62,930 bases of DNA from Poteriospumella lacustris. Taxonomy: Eukaryota; Sar; Chrysophyceae; Chromulinales; Dinobryaceae. Of this stretch, positions 61,077 through 62,930 are shown one piece after another. Below the pieces are notes generated by a model, which did not search any database, was not told the DNA's origin, and saw only the letters and a program-made list of their open reading frames with translations. The stretch lies in NCBI GenBank assembly GCA_008000375.1, contig SMOI01000001.1, positions 20,698-83,627 of the forward strand, in the 5' to 3' direction. Every line of letters starts with the position of its first letter. Within the stretch, counting starts at the first letter, position 1. The translations under genes and the position numbers were made by a program.

Positions 61077-62905
61077 TTAACGATTGTTCGCAGCCGCTGC
61101 TGCCGCCGCTGCGGCGCGATTGCCACGTCCTTTCGTCGGCGCAGCGACGGGGGCGATTTTCTTCAATTTGCCCGTGGCGAAGTCGGTCATGTTCGTGATG
61201 CCTTTCAACATCAGGTCCACTGCGCGCGATTCTCGTTCCTATGTATATCCCCAGAGAAAAGAACACACAGCAGCAGCGTCAGATGTAAGAGGTGAGACGG
61301 CACAAGGGGGAGGGAGAAAAGGGTGAAGCGAGGGCGACGTACCTCTTCGTCGGGGTCGAGGGGTGTTCCCGCGGCGGCGGCGGCAGCAGCTTTCTTCTGC
61401 GCAGCGTCTTTGAAGAAGTAATAACCCGCTCGTGCTACTGCTTCAATGAATTCAGCTAAGGTGAACTCATCGTCGGGATACGAAAACCGCTCGTCATCGT
61501 TGCGGACATCGGCTCGTCGACCGTAAATGGTACCGTGCCGCACTTCCTCCAACAACATGCCACATTTATCGATATCGGCGGTCGTACCCATCGTTGCAAC
61601 CAAGCCTGCATTGTAGAGCAACTCGGACATCGTTGCCTTTGAAATGGTGGTGGGGAAATCACGGTTTTTCACCGATTCTTTGTCAAACGTCGACTGCAAG
61701 ATGCTGTAGGCGTTACGGATCTTCGATAGACACGCGGCCGAGAGGAACACCGAGCGTAAGTGACTATGACAGCCCAGTTCCTTGGCCAGTGGCAAGAAAT
61801 AATCTTCGACCAATCGACGGAAATCGTCGACACAGGACCACGAGAACTGACCCAAGGCGCTCATCGTGATCTTCGCGGCGGACTCCGATTTCTTCAAACT
61901 AATCGACGTCGCGGACTGAGAAGCCGCCAAAGAACCTGGCTTTTGTGGACTCCGGAGCTTTGAATCCAAGGTATCGTTGTATTTCAACTGAGAGATGAGA
62001 ATCAAGGCCATGATGAAGCCCTCGATATACAGGCCGTGCCCGCCAGACATCGGGAAATACTCCATCGCGTGTCGAAAGAGCATCGATGCTTGGGCATGGG
62101 CATGTACCGCTGCAAAGATACTCGCATCATCCACGAGACATAGAAAGCGCTCTAGATCAATAATCATGGCATCATTGCCCTTGGCAGACTTGGGCAACGC
62201 TTCGTCTGGTGCTTGATACGCCGCGAAGATATCCAGAAAGATGTCCCAGTATTCCTCTAGAATATGTTTGATGTCTTCTTGATCTCCAACTTTCATCAGT
62301 CGTAGCTTAGGAGACAACATTCCCCAGATGTCGCTGACTTGTCGGCTGACTTCTTTTTCATCAATCAACTGACTGTGTAACACCACTTTCATGAAATTGA
62401 CTTTGGCGACACGTTTCGCAAGAATTTCACTGGCTGGGAGGCCTTCATTGTTCATATCGTCGTCACCCACCTCTTCTTCTTCGTCATAGTATTCCTCATC
62501 GTCGTCTTCAGGTTCAGCCAGATCGGCGTGAAGATGATCTTGACTGACGGAGTAGGCTAACTTGGTCCATCCGGTGGCATTCGGCGCTCCACTTACTTTC
62601 TTCACCGGTATCCTGCTGGACATGTCGATCAACACACTATCACCGTCGTGTAAATGATCATGTAGAAACTCTGCTGGATGAGGATTTTCGCCACTGGGGA
62701 CGGTGATGTTGTTGGTCATGTACTGGACACGATCGGATATGCCATAGAAGTTCTCTCTGCTTCGGATCGATCCATTCGGCGCTGAGAGGGAATATCGCTG
62801 ACTGATTGCATTTCCTAGCCACTTGAAGGTTTTGTCACCATTGCCACACGGGACGATAAACACGTGCTCGGCATCATCAAAACGAACAATCGCTTTCACT
62901 TTCAT
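61077..62905 (-). CDS. Uncharacterised acidic protein (574 aa)
   Basis: Exons 62905-61343 and 61238-61077 (intron 104 nt) join in frame. Residues 1-~125 look like a small beta-rich N-terminal domain (MKVKAIVRFDDAEHVFIVPC, GDSVLIDMSSRIPVKK). A very acidic linker (EPEDDDEEYYDEEEE) follows, then a long helical region (~165-500) including SDIWGMLSPKLRLMKVG, EYWDIFLDIFAAYQ and YFPMSGGHGLYIEGFIMALI. The last exon adds a Lys/Ala tail (LKKIAPVAAP, then an Ala run). No known domain is recognised. The start is the first ATG in frame and the upstream region is cut by the window edge. Confidence 0.75.
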
Positions 62906-62930
62906 CTCGGTTCACGGAAACACTTCTCAG

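Overview
This window is nuclear DNA from a gene-dense eukaryote. Genes have short GT-AG introns (mostly 57-104 nt), there is no operon structure, and the set is typical of a free-living or flagellated protist: actin-related protein, histone variant, AP-1 adaptin, DYRK kinases, SLO-type K+ channels, GAF-PDE, MORN and sperm-tail (STPG-like) proteins. UMP synthase is fused in the order OMP decarboxylase then orotate phosphoribosyltransferase, the reverse of animals, plants and amoebae. Together with the introns (which exclude kinetoplastids) this points to a stramenopile-like lineage. That placement is an inference. Splice sites were assigned by reading frame, GT-AG borders and family motifs, not by transcripts.

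Layout. 0-8.3 kb: a GC-rich IQ-motif/ankyrin protein, a divergent actin-related protein and a BAR-domain protein. 8.4-11 kb: an elongator tRNA-Met, a membrane-anchored PP2C phosphatase and a double ubiquitin-like protein. 11.56-16.2 kb: a large palindrome, two 2,127-bp arms that appear identical, each holding a complete six-exon DYRK1-type kinase, tail to tail around a 383-bp spacer. 16.7-25.8 kb: cytochrome-b5 reductase, a multispan protein, VPS72/YL1, a small GPI-anchored three-finger-like protein, a GT34 glycosyltransferase and a methyltransferase. 25.8-27.1 kb: a gene-free, G-rich and CA-rich stretch. 27.1-35.1 kb: a GAF-GAF-PAS cyclic-nucleotide phosphodiesterase, H2A.Z and AP-1 gamma adaptin. 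35.7-45.6 kb: two large SLO/BK-type channel paralogues head to head with the same intron position. 45.9-62.9 kb: MORN protein, coiled-coil protein, UMP synthase, a MARVEL-like tetraspan, an EFM7-like methyltransferase, a CK1/VRK-like kinase with an altered HRD motif, an STPG-like protein, a low-complexity protein, an orphan DEAH-helicase OB-fold fragment and an uncharacterised acidic protein.

Many genes form divergent pairs sharing 150-700 bp of upstream DNA: IQ/ANK-ARP, PP2C-ubiquitin-like, DYRK B-b5 reductase, VPS72-LU, GT34-methyltransferase, PDE-H2A.Z, the two channels, UMPS-MARVEL and STPG-869 aa. Functional links visible inside the window are few: VPS72 is the known H2A.Z chaperone of the SWR1 complex and H2A.Z is also here; the SLO channels and the cyclic-nucleotide PDE could both serve signalling. 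I see no transposon, virus, CRISPR array or rRNA.
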